A stretch of DNA of 64,000 bases from Microbacterium sp. zg-Y1090 (GTDB lineage: Bacteria > Actinomycetota > Actinomycetes > Actinomycetales > Microbacteriaceae). The translations under genes were made by a program, and so were the position numbers. The DNA lies in contig NZ_CP126742.1 in assembly GCF_030246945.1 (NCBI RefSeq), positions 2,356,001 to 2,420,000 on the forward strand, given 5' to 3'. Positions 17,067 to 28,262 of the stretch are shown here, piece after piece; the stretch's first letter is position 1, and each line of letters opens with the position of its first letter. The notes beneath the pieces are model-generated. The model had not been told where the DNA came from. It ran no database searches and was given only the letters and a program-made list of their open reading frames with translations.

Positions 17067-18560
17067 TCAGCCGGCACTGCGCTTGATGTAGCGCAGGGGG
17101 ATGTCGATAGTCACCTCGGTGCCGCTTCCCACGATCGTGTGCCAGTCGATCGTGCCACCCAGTTCACCCTGGATGAGGGTGCGCACGATCTGCGTTCCCA
17201 GACCGCGACCCACCTGACCCTCCGGCAGGCCGATCCCCGTGTCGCGCACGCTCACCGCGAGTCGGTCATCGGATCGCTCGGCGGCGATCTCCACGTCGCC
17301 CTCCTTGCCGGCGAGCCCGTGCTCGACCGCGTTGGTCACGAGCTCGGTCAGCGCGAGGGCGAGCGGCGTGGCGTACTCGCTGGGCAACGTGCCGAAGCGG
17401 CCGGTGGTGCGCGTGCGCGCGCGTGTGTTCGGCGCTGCGGCGACCTCGGCGACGAGCTTGAGCACCCGCGCGAAGACGTCGTCGAAGTCCACGTTCTGGG
17501 CGAGGCCGCCGGAGAGGGTGTCGTGCACCACCGCGATGGCCGACACCCGCCGCATCGCCTGCGTGAGCGCCTCCCGCGCCTCGTCGGAATGCGTGCGTCG
17601 CGCCTGGATGCGCAGCAGCGATGCGACCGTCTGCAGGTTGTTCTTCACCCGGTGGTGGATCTCACGGATCGTCGCATCCTTCGTGATGAGCTCCTGCTCC
17701 TGGTGGCGGATCTCCGTCACGTCGCGGCACAGCACGATCGCGCCGATCCGCTGGTCGTGATCGCGCAGCGGAATGGTCCGCAGCGAGACCGTGACGCCCC
17801 GCGCCTCGATGTCGGCCCGCCAGGGCGCGCGCCCGCTGACCACGACGGGCAGGGACTCGTCGAACTGCCGTGACGCGGGGAGGATGCCGGTGGTGACCTC
17901 GACGAGCGACTCCCCTTCCAGCTCCTCCTCGAAGCCCAGCCGGTTGAACGCCGACAGCGCGTTGGGGCTGGCGAACGTGGTCACCCCGTCGGGGTCGAGG
18001 CGGATGAGGCCGTCCGAGGCGCGCGGCGCGCCGCGGCGCGGCGAGGTGGGGGCGGTCAGGTCGGGGAAGTCGGCCGAGGCGACCATCGCGAACAGGTCGT
18101 CGGCGCAGTCGTTGAAGGTGATCTGCTGGCGCGACGGCGTGCGGGTCTCACCGAGGTTGGTGTGGCGGGTGAGCACGCCGAGCACCCGGGGGGGGTCATC
18201 GCCCGTGGCCCGTTCCCGCACGATCGGCACCGCCCGCACCCGCGTGGGGGTCTCCTCGAACCAGTCGGGCGAGGCGGAATCCACGATGCGGGCGCCGGTG
18301 AACGCGTCGCGCACCTGCGTGCGCCACTGCGGGCGCATGAGGTCGCCCACGATGTCACGGTAGAACAGCGTGGCCGCGCCGCTCGGCCGGGTGTGCGCCA
18401 CCGCGATGAAGGAGCCGTCCGCGGTCGGAACCCAGATGACGATGTCGGCGAACGCCAGATCGGCCAGCAGCTGGCTGTCGCCGGCGAGGCGGTGCAGCCA
18501 CTCCACATCGTCGGCGGTGGCCCATCCCTGGGCATAGACGAGATCGCTGAGCGTCGACAT
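17067..18560 (-). CDS. pdtaS: HisKA_2-family sensor histidine kinase PdtaS
   Basis: A 497-aa soluble kinase: N-terminal GAF-type domain (~1-160), PAS domain (~175-290, GLIRLDPDGVTTFASPNALSAF) and a HisKA_2/HATPase module. The phosphorylation segment is REIHHRVKNNLQTVASLL, His 302/303, matching His303 of mycobacterial PdtaS. ATP-binding motifs: ELVTNAVEHG, VRDTGIGLP and GRGLGTQIV. The cognate regulator PdtaR is an RNA-binding ANTAR protein; no pdtaR is in the window. No membrane segment. TAGGCT is 6 nt before the ATG. Confidence 0.93.
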   Translation of the reverse strand: MSTLSDLVYAQGWATADDVEWLHRLAGDSQLLADLAFADIVIWVPTADGSFIAVAHTRPSGAATLFYRDIVGDLMRPQWRTQVRDAFTGARIVDSASPDWFEETPTRVRAVPIVRERATGDDPPRVLGVLTRHTNLGETRTPSRQQITFNDCADDLFAMVASADFPDLTAPTSPRRGAPRASDGLIRLDPDGVTTFASPNALSAFNRLGFEEELEGESLVEVTTGILPASRQFDESLPVVVSGRAPWRADIEARGVTVSLRTIPLRDHDQRIGAIVLCRDVTEIRHQEQELITKDATIREIHHRVKNNLQTVASLLRIQARRTHSDEAREALTQAMRRVSAIAVVHDTLSGGLAQNVDFDDVFARVLKLVAEVAAAPNTRARTRTTGRFGTLPSEYATPLALALTELVTNAVEHGLAGKEGDVEIAAERSDDRLAVSVRDTGIGLPEGQVGRGLGTQIVRTLIQGELGGTIDWHTIVGSGTEVTIDIPLRYIKRSAG

Positions 18561-18566
18561 CCTTTC

Positions 18567-18572
18567 AGCCTA
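18567..18572 (-). promoter_or_regulatory. -10 box of pdtaS
   Basis: TAGGCT on the minus strand, then GAAAGG, then ATG at 18560. The short AAAGG between may also serve as a weak ribosome site. Confidence 0.5.
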
Positions 18573-18583
18573 ATCGGGTGCAC

Positions 18584-19864
18584 TCAGGCGGTCCGCGCCG
18601 ACGACCACCCCCTCCGGCCTGCGCGCTCGCGGCGCGGCCGTGCGGCGGGCGCGGACTCCGCAGCCACCGGCGCCAGCGCCTCGCCGACAAGCCGGCGCAC
18701 CGCCGAGGACAGCGCGCTGCGCCCCGCCACCTCCCGCACCGGCCGGGACGACAGCATCGCGGCATCCGCGGCGCGGGTGTCCAGCGGAACGAACCACACG
18801 TCGCGGATGCCGCAGAACCGCTCGAGCGTCGCCCGCACCTGTCCGCGCGCATCGACCCCCAGCGCACCGGCGCGCAGCCGATTCACCACCACGACCACCG
18901 GTGTGGCGCCGATCGTGGCTCGCAGGTCGGCGTGCCCTCGCACGAACCGCGCGATGCCGACGGGGTCTGCCGCGGCCACGGCCACCACGAGGTCGGCAGC
19001 CTGCAGCACCGCCAGTGTGGCCGCGTTGCGGCGCGGCCCCGCCAGGTCGCTGACGATCTCCTCGTCGCGCTCCAGCGACGCGGCCACGTCCACGACGATC
19101 TCGTCCGCCCACCGGCGGCAGACGTCCAGCGCCGCCGTGATGCGGTCGCCGGTGAGCTCCGGCCAACGGCCGGGGCGGTTCAGCCCGGTGAGCACCTCGA
19201 CACCGCGGCCGAGCGGCACGCCGATCCGGCTGAGCTCGGCGGAGGTGAGCGTGGACTGCTCCGCCTGACGGCAGGCGGACGCGAACCCCGGCCCCTCATC
19301 GGCCAGCCCCAGAGCGAGGGCGAGCGACGGAGCGTGGGTGTCGGCATCGACCAGGCCCACCCTGCGGCCGTCGCGGGCCAGTTCGACGGCGATTTCGACG
19401 GCGAGCGTGCTGCGCCCCGGCGCCCCTGTCGGCCCCCACACCGCGATCACCCTGCCCGACGCCGCCGGCGCCGTCGGCGGGGCGGCCGGTACGGCATCCA
19501 TCGCGAGGGCTCGCGGAAGCGCTTCGAGGTCGGTCAGCGGCAGCGGTGCGGCCAGTCCGTAGAGCTCTGCCAGGCGGCCCTCCCCTGCGGCAGCGCACAG
19601 CGGCACGATGCGAACCCCGTGCCGGTCGCACAGCGAGACCAGTGCGGGGGCGATCGTGTCCCGCCGCAGCTCGAGGAGGAGCAGGTCGGCGGCGGTGACG
19701 ACCGCCAGCAGCTCCCGCCCGGCATCGTCCAGAAGAGGGTCCGCCGCCGCGCGCGCGGGAGCGGCCGCGTTCACCGCCGCCGAGGCCTGCACGCCGTGCC
19801 GTTCCAGGCTCAGCGCGATGTCGGAGGCGGCGGCGCCGTCGACGGCCACGACCGCGGTGGTCAC
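18584..19864 (-). CDS. CpaE/MinD-like P-loop ATPase with degenerate Walker A
   Basis: A 426-aa protein with an N-terminal receiver-like region (~1-130, no obvious phospho-Asp motif) and a C-terminal MinD/ParA-type NTPase (~137-395): VIAVWGPTGAPGRSTLA, VGLVDADTHAPSLA, a Walker-B-like EIVVDVAASL and VVVVVNRLRAGA. The P-loop lacks both the signature Lys and the usual Lys before Ser/Thr (GAPGRST), so ATP use may be altered; mycobacterial Ssd (Rv3660c) is similarly degenerate. CpaE/TadZ homologues localise pilus or secretion machines, but no tad genes are near. GTG start overlaps the SAF gene stop (GTGA). Confidence 0.75.
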   Translation of the reverse strand: MTTAVVAVDGAAASDIALSLERHGVQASAAVNAAAPARAAADPLLDDAGRELLAVVTAADLLLLELRRDTIAPALVSLCDRHGVRIVPLCAAAGEGRLAELYGLAAPLPLTDLEALPRALAMDAVPAAPPTAPAASGRVIAVWGPTGAPGRSTLAVEIAVELARDGRRVGLVDADTHAPSLALALGLADEGPGFASACRQAEQSTLTSAELSRIGVPLGRGVEVLTGLNRPGRWPELTGDRITAALDVCRRWADEIVVDVAASLERDEEIVSDLAGPRRNAATLAVLQAADLVVAVAAADPVGIARFVRGHADLRATIGATPVVVVVNRLRAGALGVDARGQVRATLERFCGIRDVWFVPLDTRAADAAMLSSRPVREVAGRSALSSAVRRLVGEALAPVAAESAPAARPRRERAGRRGWSSARTA

Positions 19865-20490
19865 CGGCCACCGCCCGCCAGGGGCACGACCGACAGTGCG
19901 GCCCCACCGGCCACCGCCGCCAGAGCGGCCGCGACGTCGGCGCGCGGGATGATGAGTTCGAGCGCCGCCCCGTCGGAGCCGAGCACGGAGTCATCACGCG
20001 TGACGGTGGCGACGGTCGCGTCCGGCACGAGGATGCGGGGCTGATCGAACTGGCCGCGCTCCATCGCGGGCGCCGACCACACCTCGACCCGCGTGCCCGC
20101 CGCGACGCTCGCAGGCACATCGGTCGTGGATCGCAGCACCACCGAGGTGAGATCGCCCGACGACGCGGGGCCGACGGCGCTCAGCGGCACCAGCTCTCCC
20201 GACGTGATCGTGCGCGTGGCGATCGCGTCCGGCTCGAGCAGTCCCGGGGCGGCGTATGCCTCCCTGACCTGGCCGAGCGCGACGTCGACGACCTGCACGG
20301 CCGCGGCGTCGATGGCCTCACCCGGCACGATGGTGCGCACCGCGGCGAACACCGGCACCGTCTGTCGTGACGCCGACACCACGAACCAGACCCCGGCCAC
20401 CGACGCGACGATCAGGACGACGCCGAGGGCGAACCTGACGTCGGCCCATGGCGCCCGCTTTCGCGCGGGCGGGATCTCCGGTGCGCTCAT
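19861..20490 (-). CDS. SAF-domain protein with one N-terminal membrane anchor (CpaB/RcpC-like)
   Basis: A 209-aa protein: basic cytoplasmic start (PPARKRAPW), one transmembrane helix (~20-43), then a SAF domain (~50-115: VPVFAAVRTIVPGEAIDAAAVQVVDV, ending RTITSGELVPLSAV) and a C-terminal beta-rich region. SAF domains occur in CpaB pilus-assembly proteins, where they face outside. The downstream gene overlaps by four bases and encodes a CpaE-like ATPase, so the two probably act together at the membrane. Diverges from the small excisionase-type gene. Confidence 0.78.
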   Translation of the reverse strand: MSAPEIPPARKRAPWADVRFALGVVLIVASVAGVWFVVSASRQTVPVFAAVRTIVPGEAIDAAAVQVVDVALGQVREAYAAPGLLEPDAIATRTITSGELVPLSAVGPASSGDLTSVVLRSTTDVPASVAAGTRVEVWSAPAMERGQFDQPRILVPDATVATVTRDDSVLGSDGAALELIIPRADVAAALAAVAGGAALSVVPLAGGGR

Positions 20491-20575
20491 GCCCCCATCG
20501 TGACCCAGAGACTGAGGATGTGCCGAAGGTTATCCACAGCCCGGTGCGGGGGCGCCCGCAACGCCCCCGGACACC

Positions 20576-20581
20576 GATAAT
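20576..20581 (+). promoter_or_regulatory. -10 box of the excisionase-type gene
   Basis: GATAAT, 6 nt before the ATG at 20588. Confidence 0.45.
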
Positions 20582-20587
20582 GAGGGC

Positions 20588-20869
20588 ATGCCCCGCATGA
20601 CCCCCTCCGAGGCGCGCCTGCTCGCCCCCGCGCAGGTCGCCGAGCTGCTGAGCGTGACCGTCGACGAGGTGGTCGCCCTCGTGCTCGACGGCAGGCTCCG
20701 CGGTATGAAGGTGGGTTCGCCGGCGCGGTGGCGCATCGAGCACGACAGCGTCGAGGAGTATCTCGACGCCCAGGCGGAGGAGGCGCGGCGCATGGCGCTG
20801 TGGCGGGAGTCCAACGCGGCGAGCTTCCCCGAGCTGTGGGGCCGGGGGACGGTGCACCGCCCGGACTGA
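20588..20869 (+). CDS. excisionase-family (MerR-like) helix-turn-helix protein
   Basis: A 93-aa protein with one winged-helix domain of the excisionase type (~12-60): LLAPAQVAELLSVTVDEVVALVLDGRLRGMKVGSPARWRIEHDSVEEYL. Such small proteins bind DNA in pairs or recruit partners (BldC is the best-known actinobacterial relative). A short acidic tail follows. No recombinase is nearby, so it is a regulator and not a prophage remnant. Start: ATG 20588 sits 6 nt after GATAAT; ATG 20597 is an alternative. Faces the SAF-CpaE pair, which it may regulate. Confidence 0.78.
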   Translation: MPRMTPSEARLLAPAQVAELLSVTVDEVVALVLDGRLRGMKVGSPARWRIEHDSVEEYLDAQAEEARRMALWRESNAASFPELWGRGTVHRPD

Positions 20870-20880
20870 GGCCCGCCGGC

Positions 20881-21477
20881 TCACCCCAGCGGGACCGTGG
20901 CGTCCAGCCGCACCCACGACACGGCATCGGTCGCGACGATGCGGTGTCCGCTGACCTCTCCCGCACGACGTGGCCGATCCCGATCGTGCAGGGCGAGGTC
21001 CAGATGGTCGGCCGCCGCACGGTCGATGGTGCCGGTGAGCACGCGGCCCGGCCCCACGCCCACGGCCACCGGGATGCGCCGTCGCGACAGGTCGCGCAGC
21101 ACGAACCCCAGTGTCATCCGATCCGCCAGACGTGCGGCCGGCTGCCCGGGTCGCGCGGTGCGCAGCAGCTCTTCCTGCGCCAGCCCCAGCGCCGTCAGGG
21201 CCGCCAGCGGCACCAGCATCGCCGCACTGCGGCGGGTGGCCGTGTCCAGTGCGAACCAGTCCGCACCGACGGAAGAGACCGTGCCGGCGGCGACGGTGCC
21301 GTCGCGCAGTTCCGCGGAGACGGCGGCATCCGCCCCCGCGAGCGCGCGCAGCCGCTCACGCAGCGTGAGCTTGGACAGCCGCAGTCGCTCGGCCTCGGTG
21401 TCGAGCGCCGCCCGCTCGGCTTCCCATTCGGACGCGAGCTGGTCCTCGAGGTCCTCGAACAGGCGGTCCCAGCGCAT
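20881..21477 (-). CDS. conserved hypothetical protein, 198 aa
   Basis: Not recognised. The first ~50 residues are charged and helical (DRLFEDLEDQLASEWEAERAALDTEAERLRLSKLTLRERLRAL), suggesting a coiled coil; the rest is beta-rich and Ala/Gly/Val-heavy, with two repeated 'ligand-fold'-like halves (RDGTVAAGTVSSVGADWFAL and PGRVLTGTIDRAAADHLDLAL) that resemble short LSM/SH3-type barrels. No signal peptide or membrane segment. Position opposite the Rv3235-family gene is typical for Microbacteriaceae as far as I recall. Convergent with the excisionase-type gene, 11 bp apart. Confidence 0.7.
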   Translation of the reverse strand: MRWDRLFEDLEDQLASEWEAERAALDTEAERLRLSKLTLRERLRALAGADAAVSAELRDGTVAAGTVSSVGADWFALDTATRRSAAMLVPLAALTALGLAQEELLRTARPGQPAARLADRMTLGFVLRDLSRRRIPVAVGVGPGRVLTGTIDRAAADHLDLALHDRDRPRRAGEVSGHRIVATDAVSWVRLDATVPLG

Positions 21478-21616
21478 TCCGCGAATGTAGCGCCCGGCCG
21501 CCGTCGTCCCTCCCGGTTGTCCACAGGTTGGAGCATTCTCATCCCGCGCCGTCCTGGCGTTGTGGTTCACTCGTGCCACTTCCCGCTGCGCGATCCGCCG
21601 AGAGAAAGGAAGCCTG

Positions 21617-22048
21617 ATGCTCCCCTCCCCCTCTCCGGCGCCGCGAGCCGTCTCGACGAGCATCGCTGTCGACGACTTCCTCGCGCCGCAGCGCACCTCC
21701 GCCGAGGATCTTCCCGACCCCGAGCCGCTGCTGCGCAACCTCACCCGGGGCGTGCTGGAGGTGCTGGCGGGAGTGCGCGAAGTCGACCAGCTCGCGCGCT
21801 GGTTCACCGAGGAGACCTACCGCGCCCTGGTGACGCGGGCCAACCTCGCAGCGCGTGCCCGCAGCGCCCGCGGGGTGCCCGCCGCCCGCCCGGTGCACAC
21901 CATCGGCACGATCCGGCAGTCCTCACCGCTGGACGGCGTCGTGGAGGCGGTGGTGGTGGTGTCCGGACCGGCACGCACGCGCGCGGTGGCGATCCGGCTG
22001 GAGGGGATGGACCACCGGTGGCGTGCCACCTCGCTGGCGCTCCTGTGA
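21617..22048 (+). CDS. Rv3235 family protein
   Basis: A 143-aa actinobacterial protein of the Rv3235 family, which lies near secA in many actinomycetes. After a Pro/Ser-rich start there is a helical region (LRNLTRGVLEVLAGVREVDQLARWFTEETYRALVTRANLAARARS), then VHTIGTIRQSSPLDGVVEAVVVVSGPARTRAVAIRLEGMDHRWRATSLALL, a conserved beta-rich end. Function unknown; the family has been linked only by position to SecA and envelope genes. AAAGGAAG precedes ATG 21617. Confidence 0.82.
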   Translation: MLPSPSPAPRAVSTSIAVDDFLAPQRTSAEDLPDPEPLLRNLTRGVLEVLAGVREVDQLARWFTEETYRALVTRANLAARARSARGVPAARPVHTIGTIRQSSPLDGVVEAVVVVSGPARTRAVAIRLEGMDHRWRATSLALL

Positions 22049-22057
22049 CGTCGCGGC

Positions 22058-22411
22058 CTAACGGTCGCCGTCGTCGATCAACGTCAGCAGGGAGGCGAGC
22101 GCGTCGCGGATCTCCGCGTGATCGTACTGCGCGGCGCGACTCTCGCCGGAGATGACCCCGGAGCGGTGCACGCGCTGGAAGTTGCCGAACGGGAACGTGT
22201 AAGCCTTCTTGGTCTGCGCGTTCTCGCTGCGGTCGACGCCGAGGTGCCAATGGGAGTACTCGGTCCAGCCGGCCTTGTCGATGAAGGCGTTCTCCTCATC
22301 CGCATCGGGCGCGGCCTCGGACCAGTCGTCGCGCTCGTCGCGGACGACCTTGCCGTCGCGGATGAGGGCGCGCGCGTGACGCAGGGCGGGTCTGTTCAGC
22401 TCGATTGCCAT
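22058..22411 (-). CDS. conserved actinobacterial hypothetical protein, 117 aa
   Basis: A small soluble protein with a strongly conserved-looking core: LIRDGKVVRDERDDWSEAAPDADEENAFIDKAG, then EYSHWHLGVDRSENAQTKKAYTFPFGNF, then HRSGVISGESRAAQYDHAEI. I have seen such sequences annotated as hypothetical across Actinobacteria; no function is known to me. The many aromatic and acidic residues suggest a compact fold. TATCGT is 7 nt before the ATG. Lies 69 bp downstream of the aminotransferase gene, same strand, and converges with the Rv3235-family gene. Confidence 0.78.
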   Translation of the reverse strand: MAIELNRPALRHARALIRDGKVVRDERDDWSEAAPDADEENAFIDKAGWTEYSHWHLGVDRSENAQTKKAYTFPFGNFQRVHRSGVISGESRAAQYDHAEIRDALASLLTLIDDGDR

Positions 22412-22480
22412 GCGCCCGACGATAGGAAGCGGCGGCGATGGCCGGCAGAGGCTTGACGGGACGCGGCGCGTCCGCTCCGG

Positions 22481-23707
22481 TCACTGGCGGTAGGAGGACA
22501 GGAAGTTCCCCAGCCGCTCGATCGCCTCGGTGAGCACACGCGCCTCGGGGAGGGTCACGATGCGCAGGTGGTCGGGCGTGGGCCAGTTGAACCCGGTCCC
22601 CGGCACCAGCAGCACGTGCTCGGCGACGAGGAAGTCGTAGACGAGGCGGCTGTCGTCGTGGATCTCGTAGACCTCGGGGTCGAGTCGAGGAAAGGCGTAC
22701 AGCGCGCCGGCGGGCTTGTGGCACGTGACACCGGGGATCGCCTCCAGGCCCTGCCACGCGGCATCCCGCTGCTCGTGCAGCCGCCCGGATGGGGCGATGA
22801 GCGCGTCGATCGACTGCACGCCCGACAGCGCCGCCTGCACCGCGTGCTGCGCGGGGACGTTCGGGCACAGGCGGGTGGATGCCAGCAGCTGGATGCCCTC
22901 CAGGAACCCGGCCGCATGCTTCTTCGGGCCGGTGATGACCAGCCAGCCGGAGCGGTAGCCGGCCACGCGGTAGGTCTTGGACAGACCGTTGAAGGTCAGG
23001 CACAGCAGATCGGGGGCGAGGGTCGCGAGCGGGATGTGCTCGGCGCCGTCGAACAGGATGCGGTCGTAGATCTCGTCGGACAGCAGCAGCAGCGAGTGCT
23101 CGCGCGCGATGTCCACGATCCCCTGCAGCACCTCGCGGCTGTAGACCGCGCCGGTGGGATTGTTGGGGTTGATCACGACGATCGCCTTGGTGCGGGGGGT
23201 GACCTTGGCACGGATGTCCTCGAGGTCGGGCTGCCAGCCGGCGGCGTCGTCGCAGCGGTAGTGCACCGGCGTGCCGTCGGCGAGGCTCGTCATCGCCGTC
23301 CACAGCGGGTAGTCCGGCGCGGGGATGAGGACCTCGTCACCCTCGTCCAGCAGCGCCTGCATGGTCATCGTGATCAGTTCGGAGACGCCGTTGCCGAGGT
23401 AGACGTCGTCGGGATCGAACAGCGGGAATCCCGGCGTCTGCTCATAGCGGGAGACCACGGCCCGCCGCGCCGACATGATGCCGCGGCTGTCGCTGTAACC
23501 GTGCGCCTGGGGCACCGCCTCGATCATGTCCCGCACGATCTGGAAGGGCGCTTCGAACCCGAACGCCGCCGGGTTGCCGGTGTTGAGCTTCAGGATCGTG
23601 TGCCCGTCGGCCTCGAGCCGGTCGGCCTCCACAAGGGCCTGACCGCGGATCTCGTAGAGGACGTTCTTCAGCTTGCTCGACTGGTCGAGCGTGCGCAGCG
23701 GGCTCAT
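22481..23707 (-). CDS. alaA: pyridoxal-phosphate aminotransferase, AlaA-like
   Basis: A 408-aa class I/II fold-type I aminotransferase resembling AlaA (glutamate-pyruvate transaminase): LKLNTGNPAAFGFEAP near the N-terminus, HGYSDSRGIMSARRAV, the Asn-Pro segment INPNNPTGAVYS, DEIYDRILFDG with the PLP-N1 Asp, and NGLSKTYRVAGYRSGW with the Schiff-base Lys. The C-terminal Arg for the alpha-carboxylate is in DHLRIVTLPE. Alanine synthesis from pyruvate and glutamate is the likely role. ATG 23707 is preferred over an upstream frame extension because the family begins at this point. Separated from secA by a gap full of hairpins. Confidence 0.88.
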   Translation of the reverse strand: MSPLRTLDQSSKLKNVLYEIRGQALVEADRLEADGHTILKLNTGNPAAFGFEAPFQIVRDMIEAVPQAHGYSDSRGIMSARRAVVSRYEQTPGFPLFDPDDVYLGNGVSELITMTMQALLDEGDEVLIPAPDYPLWTAMTSLADGTPVHYRCDDAAGWQPDLEDIRAKVTPRTKAIVVINPNNPTGAVYSREVLQGIVDIAREHSLLLLSDEIYDRILFDGAEHIPLATLAPDLLCLTFNGLSKTYRVAGYRSGWLVITGPKKHAAGFLEGIQLLASTRLCPNVPAQHAVQAALSGVQSIDALIAPSGRLHEQRDAAWQGLEAIPGVTCHKPAGALYAFPRLDPEVYEIHDDSRLVYDFLVAEHVLLVPGTGFNWPTPDHLRIVTLPEARVLTEAIERLGNFLSSYRQ

Positions 23708-23737
23708 CGGATCAGGATATCCCCGTCGCCGGGGCGT

Positions 23738-23804
23738 CTCCTGCGCCGGCGCCGCAGACACCACCGGCGCAGGAGGCTCCCGTGGGAGTCGTCCTGCGCC
23801 GGTG
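23738..23804. other. three competing hairpin arms between secA and alaA
   Basis: A 12-base arm (23738-23749) is complementary to 23764-23775, and that middle arm also pairs over 13 bases with 23792-23804. Two mutually exclusive stem-loops can form. A further GC hairpin (CCGCCTGCGGCGGG) follows near 23813. For minus-strand transcripts this is the secA 3' end and the alaA leader: it may be a terminator or an attenuator. No U-tract. Confidence 0.6.
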
Positions 23805-23841
23805 CGCCCTCCCGCCTGCGGCGGGCGGGATGCCTTCGGTG

Positions 23842-26649
<2,808 letters not shown>

Positions 26650-26815
26650 GGGGCATCTCCATCTGTCGTTCGGGCGCGGGTTGCGCCGGCACCGTCACGC
26701 TCGGGCGCGCGGGCATACATCGCCATGTTATCCGCCTGTGACCTCGGCGTCGCCCGAACGTCGCGTCGACCCTCTCGCCGTGAGCGAACCTCGGCGCGCG
26801 CAGCGGCTGCGCCTT

Positions 26816-26821
26816 TAGGAT
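26816..26821 (+). promoter_or_regulatory. -10 box of the coiled-coil gene
   Basis: TAGGAT, 6 nt before the ATG at 26828; no ribosome binding site upstream of the ATG, consistent with a leaderless transcript. Confidence 0.5.
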
Positions 26822-26827
26822 CATCAC

Positions 26828-28159
26828 ATGGCCGGATTCTGGGGAAAGCGCAAGCGCGAGCAGCAGGAGCTGCAGGAGCAGGACGCTGATCTGGCCCGAC
26901 GCGCGGGAGCAGCGCTCGTGGCAACGGATGAGCGACTGCGCTCCATCAGCGACGAGCTCGTGTTCGCCGACGCCGAGCTCGGCGCCGACGCCACGGTCGA
27001 GCTCCGAGAAGCGCTGGCGGCGGTGCGTCACCACCTCGGCGAGGCGTTCCACCTCAATCAGCTCAACCACGACGACATCCCCGACACCGTCGAGGAGCTG
27101 CGCACGCGCAACGCCCGCATCGTCCAGCTGTGCGAGTGGGCGGACGATCTGATCGACGACCGCACCGGCGCCCTGGCCGAGCGCATCGAGCGCGCGCGCC
27201 GCGCCCCCGAGATCCTCGCCGGCATCCGTGCCGACGTCGCCCGCCTCACCGCGCGCCTGTCGACCGCCCGCGCCGTGGTCGAACGCGTCAACTCGCGCTA
27301 CGCCCCCGCTGCCGCGCAGCGGGTGTCGGGCAATCCTGACGAGGCCGCTGCGCTGCTGGAGTTCGCAGAGCACGGCGCCGATGTCGCCGAGCGCCGCCGC
27401 GACGCCGGTGAGCGCGGGCCCGCCAACGTCGCGCTCGAAGCGTCGATGGAGGCGGTGCGACGGGCGGGAACGCTGCTCGACGCCGTCGACGACTTCGAGG
27501 TCGAGGCTCTGCGCGCCCAGTCGACGCTGGCGGCCGTCGTGGCCGACTCCCGCGAGGACATCGTCGTCGCGCGCACCGCACCCCAGGTGCCGGCTGTCAC
27601 CCGCGCCACGGCGGAGCTGGAGCGCGCCCTCAACGACCTCACCCCTGCCGGTGGCAAGGCCGACCCCTTCGCAGAGCTCACGGTGCTGCGTGAGAAGAAC
27701 GCCGCGCTGGATGCCGCGATCGCACTGGCGCGCGAGCGGGCGGCGCGCCCGCTCCCCGACGAGGCGCACGTGCGTCACGCCATCGACGACGCCGACCGCC
27801 AGCTGGCCGTGGCCCGATCGGTCATCTCCGGCCACCGCGGCTGGATCGGGGCCGACGCGCGCACGCGCCTCGCCGAGGCCGAGAGCCTGCGCCTCGGGCT
27901 GGCGTCGGTCGCGGCGGGTCCGATCGCCGAGGACGACAGGGAGCGCGCTCTCGCCGATGCGCGCCGCTGCGGGCTGCTGGCCTCCGAGGCGCTGCAGTAC
28001 GCCCAGCGCGACATCGACTCCTCCCGCCCCGATGCGGGATGGGGCGGCCCGCAGGGCGGCTGGGGCGGCGGACGCGGCGGCCCCGGCGGCAACAACGTCA
28101 TGGGCGGAATCCTCGGCGGGCTCGTCATCGGCAGCCTCTTGGACGGCATGTTCGACTGA
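26828..28159 (+). CDS. coiled-coil protein with Gly-rich C-terminus (resembles tail of TPM-domain proteins)
   Basis: A 443-aa protein, helical almost throughout: long Ala/Arg/Glu heptad stretches from ~8 to ~395. It ends in a Gly/Trp-rich linker (GWGGPQGGWGGGRGGPGG) and a short hydrophobic Gly-zipper-like tail (MGGILGGLVIGSLLDGMFD). This architecture is the C-terminal part of actinobacterial TPM-phosphatase-like membrane proteins, but the TPM domain and signal peptide are absent here. The tail may insert in or associate with the membrane. Function unknown. Divergent from secA, convergent with hpf. Confidence 0.72.
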   Translation: MAGFWGKRKREQQELQEQDADLARRAGAALVATDERLRSISDELVFADAELGADATVELREALAAVRHHLGEAFHLNQLNHDDIPDTVEELRTRNARIVQLCEWADDLIDDRTGALAERIERARRAPEILAGIRADVARLTARLSTARAVVERVNSRYAPAAAQRVSGNPDEAAALLEFAEHGADVAERRRDAGERGPANVALEASMEAVRRAGTLLDAVDDFEVEALRAQSTLAAVVADSREDIVVARTAPQVPAVTRATAELERALNDLTPAGGKADPFAELTVLREKNAALDAAIALARERAARPLPDEAHVRHAIDDADRQLAVARSVISGHRGWIGADARTRLAEAESLRLGLASVAAGPIAEDDRERALADARRCGLLASEALQYAQRDIDSSRPDAGWGGPQGGWGGGRGGPGGNNVMGGILGGLVIGSLLDGMFD

Positions 28160-28262
28160 GCCCCGCGCAGGTCGGCTCCTTCACGGTGCGCCGCCGGCGC
28201 CCGCGGCGCTGCCTGCCCCACTCCCCTGCCCGACCCCGTGTCGGGTCGACGCCGGGCACAGA

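Noticed and set aside
20588..20869. Excisionase-type protein as a sign of a mobile element
   Set aside because: No recombinase or attachment repeats around it; this HTH fold is common in chromosomal regulators.
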